NCBI GenBank assembly: GCA_021802115.1 | Contig: JAKABA010000001.1 | Coordinates: 1 to 64,000, forward strand | Length of the DNA stretch: 64,000 bases | DNA from: a bacterium | Lineage (GTDB): Bacteria; Chloroflexota; Dormibacteria; UBA8260; Bog-877 | Reading direction: 5' to 3' | Shown here: positions 38,042 to 46,315 of the stretch, in pieces | How the letters are laid out: the number at the start of each line of letters is the position of its first letter | How positions within the stretch are numbered: position 1 is the first letter of the stretch | Program-made: the position numbers and the translations under genes | Notes under the pieces: model-generated | Told to the model about the DNA's origin: nothing | The model's input: the letters and a program-made list of their open reading frames with translations, nothing else | The model's database searches: none

Positions 38042-38784
38042 GCGCGGTGCGGCCGCTGCTGAGCGTGATCGTGCCCGCCTTCAACGAGGAGCTCAGGCTG
38101 GGGCCCTCGCTGGATCGGATGCGGGCGTTCCTGGAGTCGTCCGGCCGGTCGTACGAGGTGCTGGTGGTGGACGATGGCAGTCGCGACCAGACCGCGGCCC
38201 TGGTCCTGGCTGCGGCCGGGTCCTGGTCCCAGCTTCGGCTGATCTCGCTGCCTGGAAACCAGGGCAAGGGGGCCGCCGTCAGGGCCGGCATGCTGGCCGC
38301 CTCCGGGAGCCGCCGGCTCTTCACCGATGCCGACCTGTCGACCCCGCTGGAGGAGCTGGCCAAGCTGGAGCGGGAGCTGGACGCGGGGGCCGCGGTCGCG
38401 ATCGGGTCGAGGGCCCTGCCGGGATCCCAGGTGCTCCGCCACCAGCCGCTTCACCGTGAGCTGATGGGCAAGAGCTACAACCGGTTGCTGCGGCTGCTGG
38501 TGCTGCCCGGGCTGCACGATACCCAGTGCGGATTCAAGCTGTTCACCGCCGAGGCCGCCGAGGCTTGCTTTCAGGAGCTGCAGTGCCCAGGTTTCGGGTT
38601 TGACGCCGAGGTTCTGCTCCGCGCCCGGATGCAGGGCATCTCCATCGCCGAGGTTGGGGTCACCTGGTGCAACTCGCTTGGCACCACGGTCAGCTCATTT
38701 GGCGACGGCGGCCAGATGCTGATCGACCTGTGGCAGCTGCGCCGCCGGCGGAGCGCGCCCCGCCCGCTGGCGGAGCATTCTTGA
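38038..38784 (+). CDS. Family 2 glycosyltransferase, dolichyl-phosphate-type
   Basis: This 248-residue cytoplasmic GT-A enzyme has VIVPAFNEELRL, VLVVDDGSRDQTA, NQGKGAAVRAGM, FTDADLSTPLEEL (DxD) and DTQCGFKLFTAEAA. This set is typical of polyprenyl-phosphate glucosyl or mannosyl synthases such as DPG and DPM. The lipid-linked sugar it makes could feed the polytopic membrane protein encoded directly downstream (inference). The ATG overlaps the upstream TGA. Confidence 0.9.
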   Translation: MSAVRPLLSVIVPAFNEELRLGPSLDRMRAFLESSGRSYEVLVVDDGSRDQTAALVLAAAGSWSQLRLISLPGNQGKGAAVRAGMLAASGSRRLFTDADLSTPLEELAKLERELDAGAAVAIGSRALPGSQVLRHQPLHRELMGKSYNRLLRLLVLPGLHDTQCGFKLFTAEAAEACFQELQCPGFGFDAEVLLRARMQGISIAEVGVTWCNSLGTTVSSFGDGGQMLIDLWQLRRRRSAPRPLAEHS

Positions 38785-38837
38785 GGGTCGCCGCCAGGGC
38801 CGGGTCAAGCTGGTGGAGCCCGGGGGAGGCCCGCGCC

Positions 38838-40286
38838 ATGGGGTGGGCGGGCACGGTGGCGCGAGCCACCTCCGGGCGGTGGTGGTGGTCGGTGGCCGGC
38901 GTGGTGCTGGTCCTGGGTGGGGCGGCGGCAGGCTTGCATCTCCCCGCCTCCGGGGCCGCCTTCCTCCAGATCGCCAACGGGAAGCTCATCCAAGCTCAGG
39001 GGCTCGGTGCCCACAGCTCCTTCATGGCCGCTCCCGCCACCCAGTTGGACCTCCGCTCCTGGCTGGCCGACTTCCTGCTCGCCCAGCTCTACTGGTGGGG
39101 AGGGGTGGTGGCCCTTGAGCTGGTGGGAGCTTTCCTCGGCGCCGCGGTGGGCGGAGTGCTCTGTCTCGTCGTCCGGCGGTCGCCGGTCAAGCACCCGGCG
39201 ACCGCGATGCTGGCGGGGGGGCTGTCGCTGGCCGCCCTCGACCCGGTGATGAGCTCGCCCTCCGCCGAGCTGCTGGCGCTGCTGTCCGGAGTCCTGCTGC
39301 TGGGCCTTGTCGGATTGCGCCGCGGCGAGGCATGGGCGCCCTGGGGCCTGCTGGCGCTGCTGGCCGCCTGGGCCAACCTGCAGTCGGCGGCTGTGCTGGT
39401 CGCTCCCCTCGTGGTCCTGGTGCTGCTGGTGGAGCGCCAGCAGCGGATCGGGGGTGAGGCCGGGCCCCCCGGGTGGCTGCTGGGGGCGATCCTGCTGGCG
39501 GTCTGCCTGAATCCGCGGGGGCCCCTCCTGTATCAGGGGCCGCCACTCGCCCTGGGCATGGCCGGCGAGCACCCCTTCCTACCGCTCTGGTCGAGCCCCG
39601 ACTTTCACCCTTGGGGAGCCCGTCTGTCGGAGCTGGCCGGCCTGCTGCTCCTGCTCGGCTACCTGGTTGCGGGCCCCAGGCTGCGCCGCGCTGACTGCGC
39701 GCTGGGGCTGGCCGCCGCGGTGATGAGCCTGCTCTGGACCGTCTACCTGCCCCTCTTCCTCATGATCGCCGCCGTCCAGGGGTCGGCCTACCTGGCCGGG
39801 TGGGTCGCCACCCTGCCCCCGCCACCTGCGTGGAGGCCCAACCGATGGGTGGCGGGGGCGGCGCTGCTGCCGCTGCTGCTGGTGGTGGTCCTGTTGGCCC
39901 GGGCGGGCGTGCACGCCGAGCGCCAGGGCGGCCCCGCGCAGCAGCTGGCCTCGGGCCTGCCGGTGGGAGCCGCTAGGTGGCTCTCCGCGCACCCACAGGC
40001 GGGGAACTGGTACACGACCGCCGCCTACGGCGACTACTTGGCCGCCGCCTTCCCCAGAGGTCACCACCTGGTCTGCACCAGTGATCCGGTGGCGACCGGG
40101 ACCGGGCGGCTGTCTCAGTGCCAGCAGCTGGCGACCCTCAACCAGGGGGCCCTGGGCGTTTTGGCCAAGCTGGAGACCAGGCTGGCGGTGCTGCCGCCCG
40201 CCGCTCCGGAGGTGGCGTTCCTCGAAGCGGAGGGGTGGCGAGTCCGGTATCGTGATCGGGGGGCGTTGGTTCTCAGCAGCCACTAA
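38838..40286 (+). CDS. Polytopic membrane protein, possible GT-C type
   Basis: This protein of about 482 residues has roughly 10-12 hydrophobic helices and a soluble C-terminal domain (AARWLSAHPQAGNWYTTAAYGDYLAAAFP ... YRDRGALVLSS). I do not know its function. It is a paralogue of the protein at 43463-45004: both share an early loop with a luminal conserved segment, SSPDFHPWG/HSPDFHVG in the middle and a C-terminal YGDYLA/YGDGGFLA region. Placement after a polyprenyl-phosphate sugar synthase suggests a lipid-linked-sugar glycosyltransferase. A TTG at 38781 overlapping the upstream stop is an alternative start. Confidence 0.7.
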   Translation: MGWAGTVARATSGRWWWSVAGVVLVLGGAAAGLHLPASGAAFLQIANGKLIQAQGLGAHSSFMAAPATQLDLRSWLADFLLAQLYWWGGVVALELVGAFLGAAVGGVLCLVVRRSPVKHPATAMLAGGLSLAALDPVMSSPSAELLALLSGVLLLGLVGLRRGEAWAPWGLLALLAAWANLQSAAVLVAPLVVLVLLVERQQRIGGEAGPPGWLLGAILLAVCLNPRGPLLYQGPPLALGMAGEHPFLPLWSSPDFHPWGARLSELAGLLLLLGYLVAGPRLRRADCALGLAAAVMSLLWTVYLPLFLMIAAVQGSAYLAGWVATLPPPPAWRPNRWVAGAALLPLLLVVVLLARAGVHAERQGGPAQQLASGLPVGAARWLSAHPQAGNWYTTAAYGDYLAAAFPRGHHLVCTSDPVATGTGRLSQCQQLATLNQGALGVLAKLETRLAVLPPAAPEVAFLEAEGWRVRYRDRGALVLSSH

Positions 40287-40338
40287 GCCTTCTTCGGTAA
40301 CCTTCAGGCCGAAGCTGAGCTCATCAAGTCGGGGGATC

Positions 40339-41301
40339 ATGTCCAAGAAGTCAATGGCGGAGAGGCGGCAGGCTGCCGCCTCCGGTGGTCCTAGAAACCG
40401 TCGCCCGGCTCCCCGGTCCAATCGGGGCGGCGCCCAGTACCGGCGCTCCGGCAAGGGGTCCTCGGGGCGGCCATGGGGCCTCATCGCCGCCATCGGCGGG
40501 GTGGTGGCAGTCTTCCTGGTTGTGATCATCGCCCTCGAGTTGACCTCCGGCCCGGCCGGCCAGGACACCCAGGTGCTGCCGGCTCCGGCCTCGGTGGTGG
40601 CGGCGGTGACTCACATCCCGATCAAGAATCTGGACCAGGTGGGGACTGGAGCCGTCAACAACCCGCCCCAGCCGATCAAGGTGTCCACTCCCAAGCTGAC
40701 CCAGAACGGCAAGCCCGAGATGCTCTACATCGGAGCGGAGTACTGCCCCTACTGCGCCCTTCTGCGGTGGTCTCTGGTGGGCGCCCTCAGCCGCTTTGGC
40801 AAGTTCTCCAACCTCAAGATCATCCGGGGATCGGCGACCGACTCGGCGGGCCAGAACATCGCCACCTTCACCTTCGCCCATGGGGTCAGCTACAGCAGCC
40901 CCTACCTAGCCTTCGTGTCCCGGGAGATGTACAGCAACGTCCCGGACGCCAAGAGCCCAAGCGGCTATGCGCCTTTTCAGACTTTGACCAAGCAGGAGAG
41001 TCAGATCTTCAGCACCGTGGGTACCCCTCCTGGGGCCAGCGGCCCCGGCTTCCCGTTCGTGGACTACGGTGGGCTGTCGGCCCAGATCGGCACCGAGAGC
41101 TCAGCCCCGGGCCCGACGGGTCTGCAGGGTTATAGCTGGCAGCAGATCGCGAGCTTCCTGAGCAAGCCGAGCAGCACCCCGGCGAAGATGATCCTGGGCG
41201 GGGTGAACTATGACACCGCCGCAATCTGTCAGCTGACGGGGAACAAGCCAGGCTCGGTCTGCAACACCAGCCTCATCAAGCAGCTGGAGAAGACCACCTG
41301 A
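40339..41301 (+). CDS. Membrane-anchored thioredoxin-fold protein (DUF929-like, CPYC)
   Basis: This 320-residue protein has a very basic cytoplasmic start (about 45 residues), one membrane helix (LIAAIGGVVAVFLVVIIALEL) and an extracytoplasmic domain with the redox motif GAEYCPYCALLRWSLV, as in DUF929-type thiol oxidoreductases. Later Cys (AAICQLTG ... GSVCN) may form another disulfide. It probably introduces or shuffles disulfides in exported proteins. The VKOR-type oxidase directly downstream is the likely partner that re-oxidises it. The ATG at 40339 has GGGGGA upstream. Confidence 0.85.
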   Translation: MSKKSMAERRQAAASGGPRNRRPAPRSNRGGAQYRRSGKGSSGRPWGLIAAIGGVVAVFLVVIIALELTSGPAGQDTQVLPAPASVVAAVTHIPIKNLDQVGTGAVNNPPQPIKVSTPKLTQNGKPEMLYIGAEYCPYCALLRWSLVGALSRFGKFSNLKIIRGSATDSAGQNIATFTFAHGVSYSSPYLAFVSREMYSNVPDAKSPSGYAPFQTLTKQESQIFSTVGTPPGASGPGFPFVDYGGLSAQIGTESSAPGPTGLQGYSWQQIASFLSKPSSTPAKMILGGVNYDTAAICQLTGNKPGSVCNTSLIKQLEKTT

Positions 41302-41327
41302 GCAGTTCGCGCGCGAGGCGGCGGATC

Positions 41328-41834
41328 ATGGCGCCCGCTGGCGGCGGATCGGAGCAGGTGAACTCGGACGAGCCCACCGGCCGCCCCGGCGGCGTCGGCG
41401 CGATCTGGCTGATGGTGCTCTCGGTCGCCGGTTTTGGGGTCGCCACCTACCTCACCACCGTTCACTACGCCAATGTGCCGCTGGCCTGCAGCGCCAGTGG
41501 CCTGGTGGACTGCAGCAAGGTGGTGACCAGCCAGTACTCGGTGGTCCCGGGCACCAGCGTGCCGATTACGGTGCCGGGGATGGCCTTCTTCCTGGTCAGC
41601 CTGGGGCTGGCGATCGCCCAGTACGTGCGGCCGCGTCGCACGGATCTGCGGCAGGCCCATTTCGGCTGGTCGGTCCTAGGGCTGCTCACGGTCTTCTATC
41701 TGGTCTACGTGGAGCTGGTGGAGATCCACCACATCTGCATCTGGTGCACCGCGGTGCACATCCTGATCCTGCTGACCCTGTTCACCACCGCCTGGCGGCT
41801 GCACCCCTCCGACGAGTTGTTAACCAGATCCTAA
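41328..41834 (+). CDS. VKOR-family thiol oxidase
   Basis: This 168-residue membrane protein has four helices and the VKOR cysteines: the loop pair in ACSASGLVDCSKV and the catalytic CIWC motif before the last helix (HHICIWCTAVH). Bacterial VKOR passes electrons from a DsbA-like partner to quinone and replaces DsbB. It is 27 nt downstream of the CPYC protein. Its last 25 codons are duplicated at about 43203-43260 as part of a long direct repeat. Confidence 0.9.
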   Translation: MAPAGGGSEQVNSDEPTGRPGGVGAIWLMVLSVAGFGVATYLTTVHYANVPLACSASGLVDCSKVVTSQYSVVPGTSVPITVPGMAFFLVSLGLAIAQYVRPRRTDLRQAHFGWSVLGLLTVFYLVYVELVEIHHICIWCTAVHILILLTLFTTAWRLHPSDELLTRS

Positions 41835-42020
41835 TCTTCGGCTGAGAGAATCTCCTCGGGCGGCGAGCTACCGCCCTAGCAGGAAGGACTCTCAACCCTG
41901 GGCCAGCTAAGGCGGGCCCTCGTTCCAAGGCGACCGTGGCAGGTGCCCACCACCCTGGTCGCCGGGGCCCGGCGTACCTCCCGCGTGCCACGCAGGGGGG
42001 CCGCCAGGGCCCTTTTGGGG
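41761..42020 (+). repeat. Long direct repeat, copy A (includes VKOR 3' end)
   Basis: About 260 bp are repeated at 43203-43460 with an offset of 1439-1441 bp. Near-identical blocks are TTGTTAACCAG/TCCTAATCTTCGGCTGAGAGAATC and the 85 bp from about 41927; the part near 41870-41915 is more diverged. The copy begins inside the VKOR gene and continues into non-coding DNA that can fold into two hairpins (41929-41963 and 41977-42000). Confidence 0.88.
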
Positions 42021-42362
42021 TGCGACCGGGCACCAATCAGTTTGCCCGGTTTAGGGCCGGCGACAGAATCTGCCTGGTCAGTCGTCGCCTCCAAGCTAGC
42101 GCGCGGGCCTCGTTGCAGCGCCTCATGCGGGCGGCAGCGGATCGACAGCGACGGGTCGCGGGGGAGGTCAGCGGCACCGGTCCCGTCCGTCGGCGGTCGT
42201 GGAGGTAGCCCAATCTGGCGGGCTCGCAGGGGGACCGGACGCGTCGGCCGTCGATAGCGCCTTGGCCCGTTCCTTTCGGACTGCGGACGGGCCGTGGCCC
42301 GGGCCAACGCCCGGGCCACGGCGTGTCCGCAGTGGTGGCTGGCGGCCATACTGGTAGTCCGC
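41835..42362. other. Intergenic region with repeat and large hairpin
   Basis: No coding sequence recognised. It contains most of repeat copy A and the 54-nt hairpin at 42280-42333. CATACT at 42347-42352 is a possible -10 box for the antitoxin gene. Confidence 0.5.
42280..42333. repeat. Large near-perfect inverted repeat before the TA module
   Basis: ACTGCGGAC (42280-42288) pairs with GTCCGCAGT (42325-42333). After a 2x2 internal mismatch, GCCGTGGCCCGGGC (42291-42304) pairs with GCCCGGGCCACGGC (42309-42322) around a CAAC loop. That is 23 paired bases. It may be a bidirectional terminator, a protein binding site or an element end. Confidence 0.85.
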
Positions 42363-42614
42363 ATGAGCAACAGAGTTGGCATCAGAGAACTCCGTCAGCG
42401 GGCCAGCGGCGTGCACCGGCGGGTCACCGGCGGCGAGGTGATTGAGGTGACCGACCACGGTCACCCGATCGCCCGGATCGTGCCCCTGCGGCCCGGGGTA
42501 CTGGACCAGCTCGTACTTGAGGGGCGGGCGACCGAGGCCTCTTGCGATCTCCTCGACCTGATCGAATCCCTACGGTTGCCGGCCGCCAGCCAGCCAGGAG
42601 GCATGGCTCCGTAA
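42363..42614 (+). CDS. vapB: Phd/YefM-type antitoxin, probably truncated by a nonsense codon
   Basis: This 83-residue protein has VGIRELRQRASGVHRRVTGGEVIEVTDHGHPIARIVPL, the DNA-binding domain of Phd/YefM antitoxins often paired with VapC. The frame stops at TAA (42612-42614). If that codon is read through, the same frame continues as LALSELRSDER and then TAG, which is the typical C-terminal ending of these antitoxins. The TAA therefore looks like an internal nonsense mutation that removes part of the toxin-binding tail. There is no Shine-Dalgarno before the ATG. Confidence 0.75.
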   Translation: MSNRVGIRELRQRASGVHRRVTGGEVIEVTDHGHPIARIVPLRPGVLDQLVLEGRATEASCDLLDLIESLRLPAASQPGGMAP

Positions 42615-42651
42615 TTGGCTCTGTCGGAGCTACGGTCAGACGAGCGGTAGC

Positions 42652-43113
42652 GTCGCCTACCTGGATACCTCCGCGTCTCTCAAGCTGGTGGCCAGTGAAC
42701 CAGAGTCCACAGCGCTCTTGGCTTCCAGTCTGAGCTGGCCGGACAGAGCGTCCTCGACCCTCTTGCGCACAGAAGCCATCCATACCTTGCGGCGGTCCGG
42801 ACAAGACTCAGCCATCGGCGCGGCCCGACAACTCTTCGGAGCCATGCGGCCCGTTCATATCGACGAGCCCCTGCTCGACAGGGCCGGCGAACTCAGGCCC
42901 TTGGCACTGCGCTCGCTCGATGCGATCCATCTGGCAGCCGCCCTGGCGATCGGTCCTGACCTGGCTGTACTGCTGACCTATGACCGCCGTCTGGCTAAGG
43001 CAGCGCGAGGGCGGGGTTGCTGGTTGATTCCCCGTCCTGAGCAGTGGGGCGGGGAATCCGTGGTACTCCCCGCCGGCCAGGCCGGTCGATTCGGATCGCC
43101 GCCGAGACAGTGA
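42652..43113 (+). pseudogene. vapC: VapC-type PIN toxin lacking a usable start codon
   Basis: The frame encodes a PIN-domain RNase with all four acidic residues: YLDTSA (Asp codon at 42664), RTEAIHTL, LDAIHLAAAL and LLTYDRRLA. The N-terminus VAYLDTSASLKLV is in frame from 42652, but no ATG, GTG or TTG occurs upstream before the antitoxin. The first in-frame start, GTG at 42688, would drop the first catalytic Asp. With the antitoxin nonsense codon this suggests a decaying module. A sequencing error or a rare start (GTC) is the alternative. Confidence 0.75.
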
Positions 43114-43462
43114 CCATCCCCTGAGCGTCGTCGGTCAGGCACGGCGGGCCCGAACGCACCCCAAAGGGTCTTGGTGCCCCTGGGAGTGGGCTGAGGGCGA
43201 CTTGATCCTGGTCACCCTCTTCACCAGCGCCTGGCGGCCACACCCGTCCCATGTAGTTGTTAACCAGCTCCTAATCTTCGGCTGAGAGAATCGCCTCGGG
43301 CGGGGCGCTCGGCTCCGACCGTCTCCGGTTCGACCGCTACCCTGGGCCCACGGCGGGCCCTTGCTGCAAGGCGACCGTGGCAGGTGCCCACCACCCTGGT
43401 CGCCCGGGCCCGGCGTACCTCCCGCGTGCCACGCAGGGAGGCCGCCCGGGTCCTCTTGCTGC
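43114..43462. other. Intergenic region holding repeat copy B
   Basis: No gene. Apart from about 90 bp after the toxin frame, it consists of repeat copy B, which ends directly at the stop of the next minus-strand gene (43463). Confidence 0.55.
43203..43460 (+). repeat. Long direct repeat, copy B (decayed VKOR 3' end)
   Basis: Matches copy A (41761-42020). The first 57 bp correspond to the last VKOR codons: the peptide ILVTLFTSAWRPHPS is read where VKOR has ILLTLFTTAWRLHPS, followed by a 1-bp insertion. It is therefore a non-functional gene-end copy. The hairpin at 43418-43441 equals that of copy A, with one G-to-A change that turns a G-U pair into A-U. Confidence 0.87.
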
Positions 43463-45004
43463 TCAGGGAAGGGCGTCCGCCTGAGCGGCGCAGGCCGGGA
43501 TGCCACGGCGCATCCAGTAGCTTGCAGAGGGATTGGGTGGCAGGTGCAGGGTGGCGAGCAGGCTGGTGCGGGCGAAGACCTCGACCCGCCGGTCCCGGTA
43601 GACCAAGGTCCAGTTCGGTTGCCGCTGCAGAGCGTCAGGGAAGGCACTGCCGCGCTCGAACAAGACCAGCTCCGATGGGCTGGCGTCGAGGGCCTTCACC
43701 CAGCTGGGGCTGAGATCGATGATGGCGGCGTACTCGCGCAGCACTCGCGAGCCCATCAGGGCCGCGTCGCCGAAGACGAAGACCTTGTCCTTGGGCACGG
43801 TGTAGGCGAGAAAGCCCCCGTCCCCGTATTGGTTGAAGATGCGCAGGCCGCTGGGGCCCGTCTCCAGCCAGCTGGCGGCGCAGACCGGGAACGCCCCCAC
43901 ATAGGTTGGGGAGTCGAGGGACGGGCTGGCCAGCACGGTCACCTGCACCGCCAGAACCGCGATCAGTGCACCCAGTGAGCCGAGCTCGAGCAGGACCACC
44001 AGGGGAGGCTGCCGGGGGCGCAGCCGGAGGCGCCAGCGGGCGGCCAGCTCCCGCCGGATCCTCTCCGCCAGGAAGATCCAGACCGGCATCCCCGCCTCCA
44101 CCAGGATGACCAGGTTGCGAACCGACTGCAGGGTGACCAGCAGGCTGAGCCCCAGGACCAGGAGCTCGCGCAGCGCCAGCCCGCGGTAGCGCACCACCAG
44201 GAAGAGCAGGCTGACGATGAAGACCAGGAGCGGGACCAGCACGCCGACATGGAAGTCCGGGCTGTGCCACTCCTGGATCAGGTTCTGCTGCGCGCTGCTG
44301 AACTGGGTCTGGAATGGGTAGACGATGATCACCGGGCCGTTGGGGTTGATCAGGCTGGCGGCGAAGGATGCGATGGTGGCCCAGAGCAGTTGCAGGATCC
44401 GCTCCCGCTGCTCTCTGGTGCGCCTTCCCAGGGCGACGCAGGCCCCCTCCGCGAAGAGCACCGCCAGCAGCAGGATCAGGCCCATGATGAAGCCGGCGTG
44501 GAGGTTGGTCCAGACCAGGAACATGAAGGGGAGCGCCCAGGCGATCCGCCCGCCCCGGCGGAGTTGCCGTTCCACGACCAGCAGCACCACCCCGATCAGC
44601 AGGTAGCTCTCCATCTGGGATCGGGGGCCGAGAATGGGATACGCAGTGAGCGCCGCCAGGAGCAGGCCAACACCGACGGTGATGCCGTTGACCGGCCCCA
44701 GCTCTATCGCCCTGGCCCAGATCACCAGCAGCATGCCGAGCGTTATCAGCCAGTAGACCAAGACCACCCCCGGCCTTCCCGAGAAGGCCGCCACGAAGGC
44801 CATCCAGGTCTCGCTGAGCCACTCCTGGAGCACCCAGTGATGCCCGGCCGCCATGAACGCGTAGGGGTTGACGTGGATGAGGTGGCCGGTCGCGAGCATG
44901 GTGTTGCCGTTGCGCAGGTGCCACCAGAAGTCAGGGTCCAGCACCTGCGGCCGTGCCGCCAGCATCCCGGCCGCCAGCCCCAGGAGCGCGACGAACCGAG
45001 GCAT
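43463..45004 (-). CDS. Polytopic membrane protein, possible GT-C type
   Basis: This protein of about 513 residues has around 10-11 helices. A short extracytoplasmic loop after helix 1 (LDPDFWWHLRNGNTMLATGHLI) has the acidic, aromatic-rich look of GT-C glycosyltransferases, followed by LQEWLSETWM. The soluble C-terminus contains FNQYGDGGFLAYTVP, FGDAALMGSR and LVLFERGSAFP. It is a paralogue of the protein at 38838. I cannot name the substrate. I chose the ATG at 45004 over 45046 because it directly precedes helix 1. Confidence 0.72.
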   Translation of the reverse strand: MPRFVALLGLAAGMLAARPQVLDPDFWWHLRNGNTMLATGHLIHVNPYAFMAAGHHWVLQEWLSETWMAFVAAFSGRPGVVLVYWLITLGMLLVIWARAIELGPVNGITVGVGLLLAALTAYPILGPRSQMESYLLIGVVLLVVERQLRRGGRIAWALPFMFLVWTNLHAGFIMGLILLLAVLFAEGACVALGRRTREQRERILQLLWATIASFAASLINPNGPVIIVYPFQTQFSSAQQNLIQEWHSPDFHVGVLVPLLVFIVSLLFLVVRYRGLALRELLVLGLSLLVTLQSVRNLVILVEAGMPVWIFLAERIRRELAARWRLRLRPRQPPLVVLLELGSLGALIAVLAVQVTVLASPSLDSPTYVGAFPVCAASWLETGPSGLRIFNQYGDGGFLAYTVPKDKVFVFGDAALMGSRVLREYAAIIDLSPSWVKALDASPSELVLFERGSAFPDALQRQPNWTLVYRDRRVEVFARTSLLATLHLPPNPSASYWMRRGIPACAAQADALP

Positions 45005-45172
45005 GGTCAACCACTGCCCCCGGGGCTGCCTCCCTACCGCCGCCAATGCAGTCCTTCAGGAGCGCTCACCGGGCCAGTCTAGAGTGGACCCCGACCTGGC
45101 TCCAGCGGCGTTGCACATCTGCGTCAGCTTTACACCCCTCCGTCCCAGGGAGCGACATTTGCCGCCAGAGCT

Positions 45173-45178
45173 TAATCT
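45173..45178 (+). promoter_or_regulatory. -10 box abutting the sensor kinase start
   Basis: TAATCT ends 6 nt before the ATG at 45185. A start site at the ATG (leaderless mRNA) is the simplest reading. Confidence 0.45.
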
Positions 45179-45184
45179 TTGAGG

Positions 45185-46246
45185 ATGGCCGCCCAACCAC
45201 TCTCCTCCCCCGTGCTGGCGTCCACCGGCGAGTTGCAGCAGGTGCTGGGCCAGGAGACCTCCCGGCTGGAGGACGCGCTGCTCTCGATCGACGAGGAGGT
45301 GATGCGGCTGCTGGCCGGCCTGGACCAGATGGCGGAGCGGCTCGAGGACGCCGACATCGTCCGCCGCCACGTTCTCCGCGATCACGGCCGCTACGCCAGT
45401 GAGGAGGTGGAGGCGGCGATCTCCCGCTGCCACGCGTTCCACTCTGAGTCGAACCTGGCCCGGGCCAGGCTGCTGCACTGTCGACTTTGGGCCAAGGAGC
45501 TGCGCTACTGGCACTCCCTGATCAAGGCCACCGCCGATCATCTGGATGACCACCGCCCCGCGGACGGGACCCTGGAGGAGGGCTTGGCCCGCTACCGGAG
45601 CGCCTCCCGGCAGGTCTTCCAGATCATCGAGGAGGAGCGGATGCGGATCGCCCGCGACATGCACGACGGGCCCGCCCAGTCGATGTCAAACCTGGTGTTG
45701 CGGGCGGAGATCCTGGAGCGGCTGGTGGACCGGGACCCGGAGCGGGCCAAGCTCGAGATCCAGAGCTTCAAGGACTCCATGCGCGAGGTGCTGGACGAGA
45801 CCCGGGACCTGATCTTCGACCTGCGGCCGATGACACTGGACGACCTGGGGGTGATCCCGACCCTGCGCCGGCTGGTGAACGAGTACCGGGAGCGCGAGGG
45901 GATCGAGGCCCGCCTTTCGGTGATCGGGGCCGAGCGGAGACTCCCCCCGGAGACCGAGGGCGCCCTCTTTCGGATCGTCAAGGAGGCGTTGGTGAACGTC
46001 CGCAAGCACGCGAACGCCAAGAACCTGGATGTCCTGATCAACCTCCAGCCGCGCCGGATCAGTGCCGTTGTCAAGGATGACGGAGATGGATTCGACCTGG
46101 CGGCGGTCGAGGCACGGCTGTCCCGGGAGCCTCACTTTGGCATCATCTCGATGCGGGAGAGGGCCGATCTCGAGCACGGCCAGCTGGAGGTTCTGTCGCA
46201 GGTGGGCCGGGGCACCGAGGTCAGGCTGACCCTCCCGATCACCTGA
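45185..46246 (+). CDS. Soluble NarL/DegS-type sensor histidine kinase
   Basis: This protein of about 353 residues has no membrane helix. The N-terminal half is helical and probably coiled (LQQVLGQETSRLEDALLSI, LARYRSASRQVFQIIEEE). HisKA_3 follows with the acceptor His160 in RIARDMHDGPAQSMSN, then HATPase (FRIVKEALVNVRKHANAKN, VKDDGDGFDL). DegS-like kinases normally pair with a NarL-type regulator, but none is adjacent. The only nearby receiver domain is fused to TadZ at 47917. An in-frame TTG lies at 45179. Confidence 0.9.
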   Translation: MAAQPLSSPVLASTGELQQVLGQETSRLEDALLSIDEEVMRLLAGLDQMAERLEDADIVRRHVLRDHGRYASEEVEAAISRCHAFHSESNLARARLLHCRLWAKELRYWHSLIKATADHLDDHRPADGTLEEGLARYRSASRQVFQIIEEERMRIARDMHDGPAQSMSNLVLRAEILERLVDRDPERAKLEIQSFKDSMREVLDETRDLIFDLRPMTLDDLGVIPTLRRLVNEYREREGIEARLSVIGAERRLPPETEGALFRIVKEALVNVRKHANAKNLDVLINLQPRRISAVVKDDGDGFDLAAVEARLSREPHFGIISMRERADLEHGQLEVLSQVGRGTEVRLTLPIT

Positions 46247-46270
46247 TCCCCGGGATCGGCTCACAGAAAA

Positions 46271-46315
46271 GTTACCGCCCGGTTACACGGATTTGAGTGG
46301 ATGTGCCCGTATACT
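46271..46315 (+). promoter_or_regulatory. flp promoter: GTTAC direct repeat plus -10
   Basis: GTTAC occurs at 46271-46275 and 46282-46286 (11-bp period), the reverse complement of the TGTAAC repeat at 22851. TATACT at 46310-46315 is a -10 box without a -35 box. The repeat sits where an activator would contact polymerase. Confidence 0.55.

Noticed and set aside
41831..41860. TPP-riboswitch-like GGCTGAGAGA in the repeat
   Set aside because: The matching downstream thi-box parts and a thiamine gene are missing, and the context is a gene 3' end.
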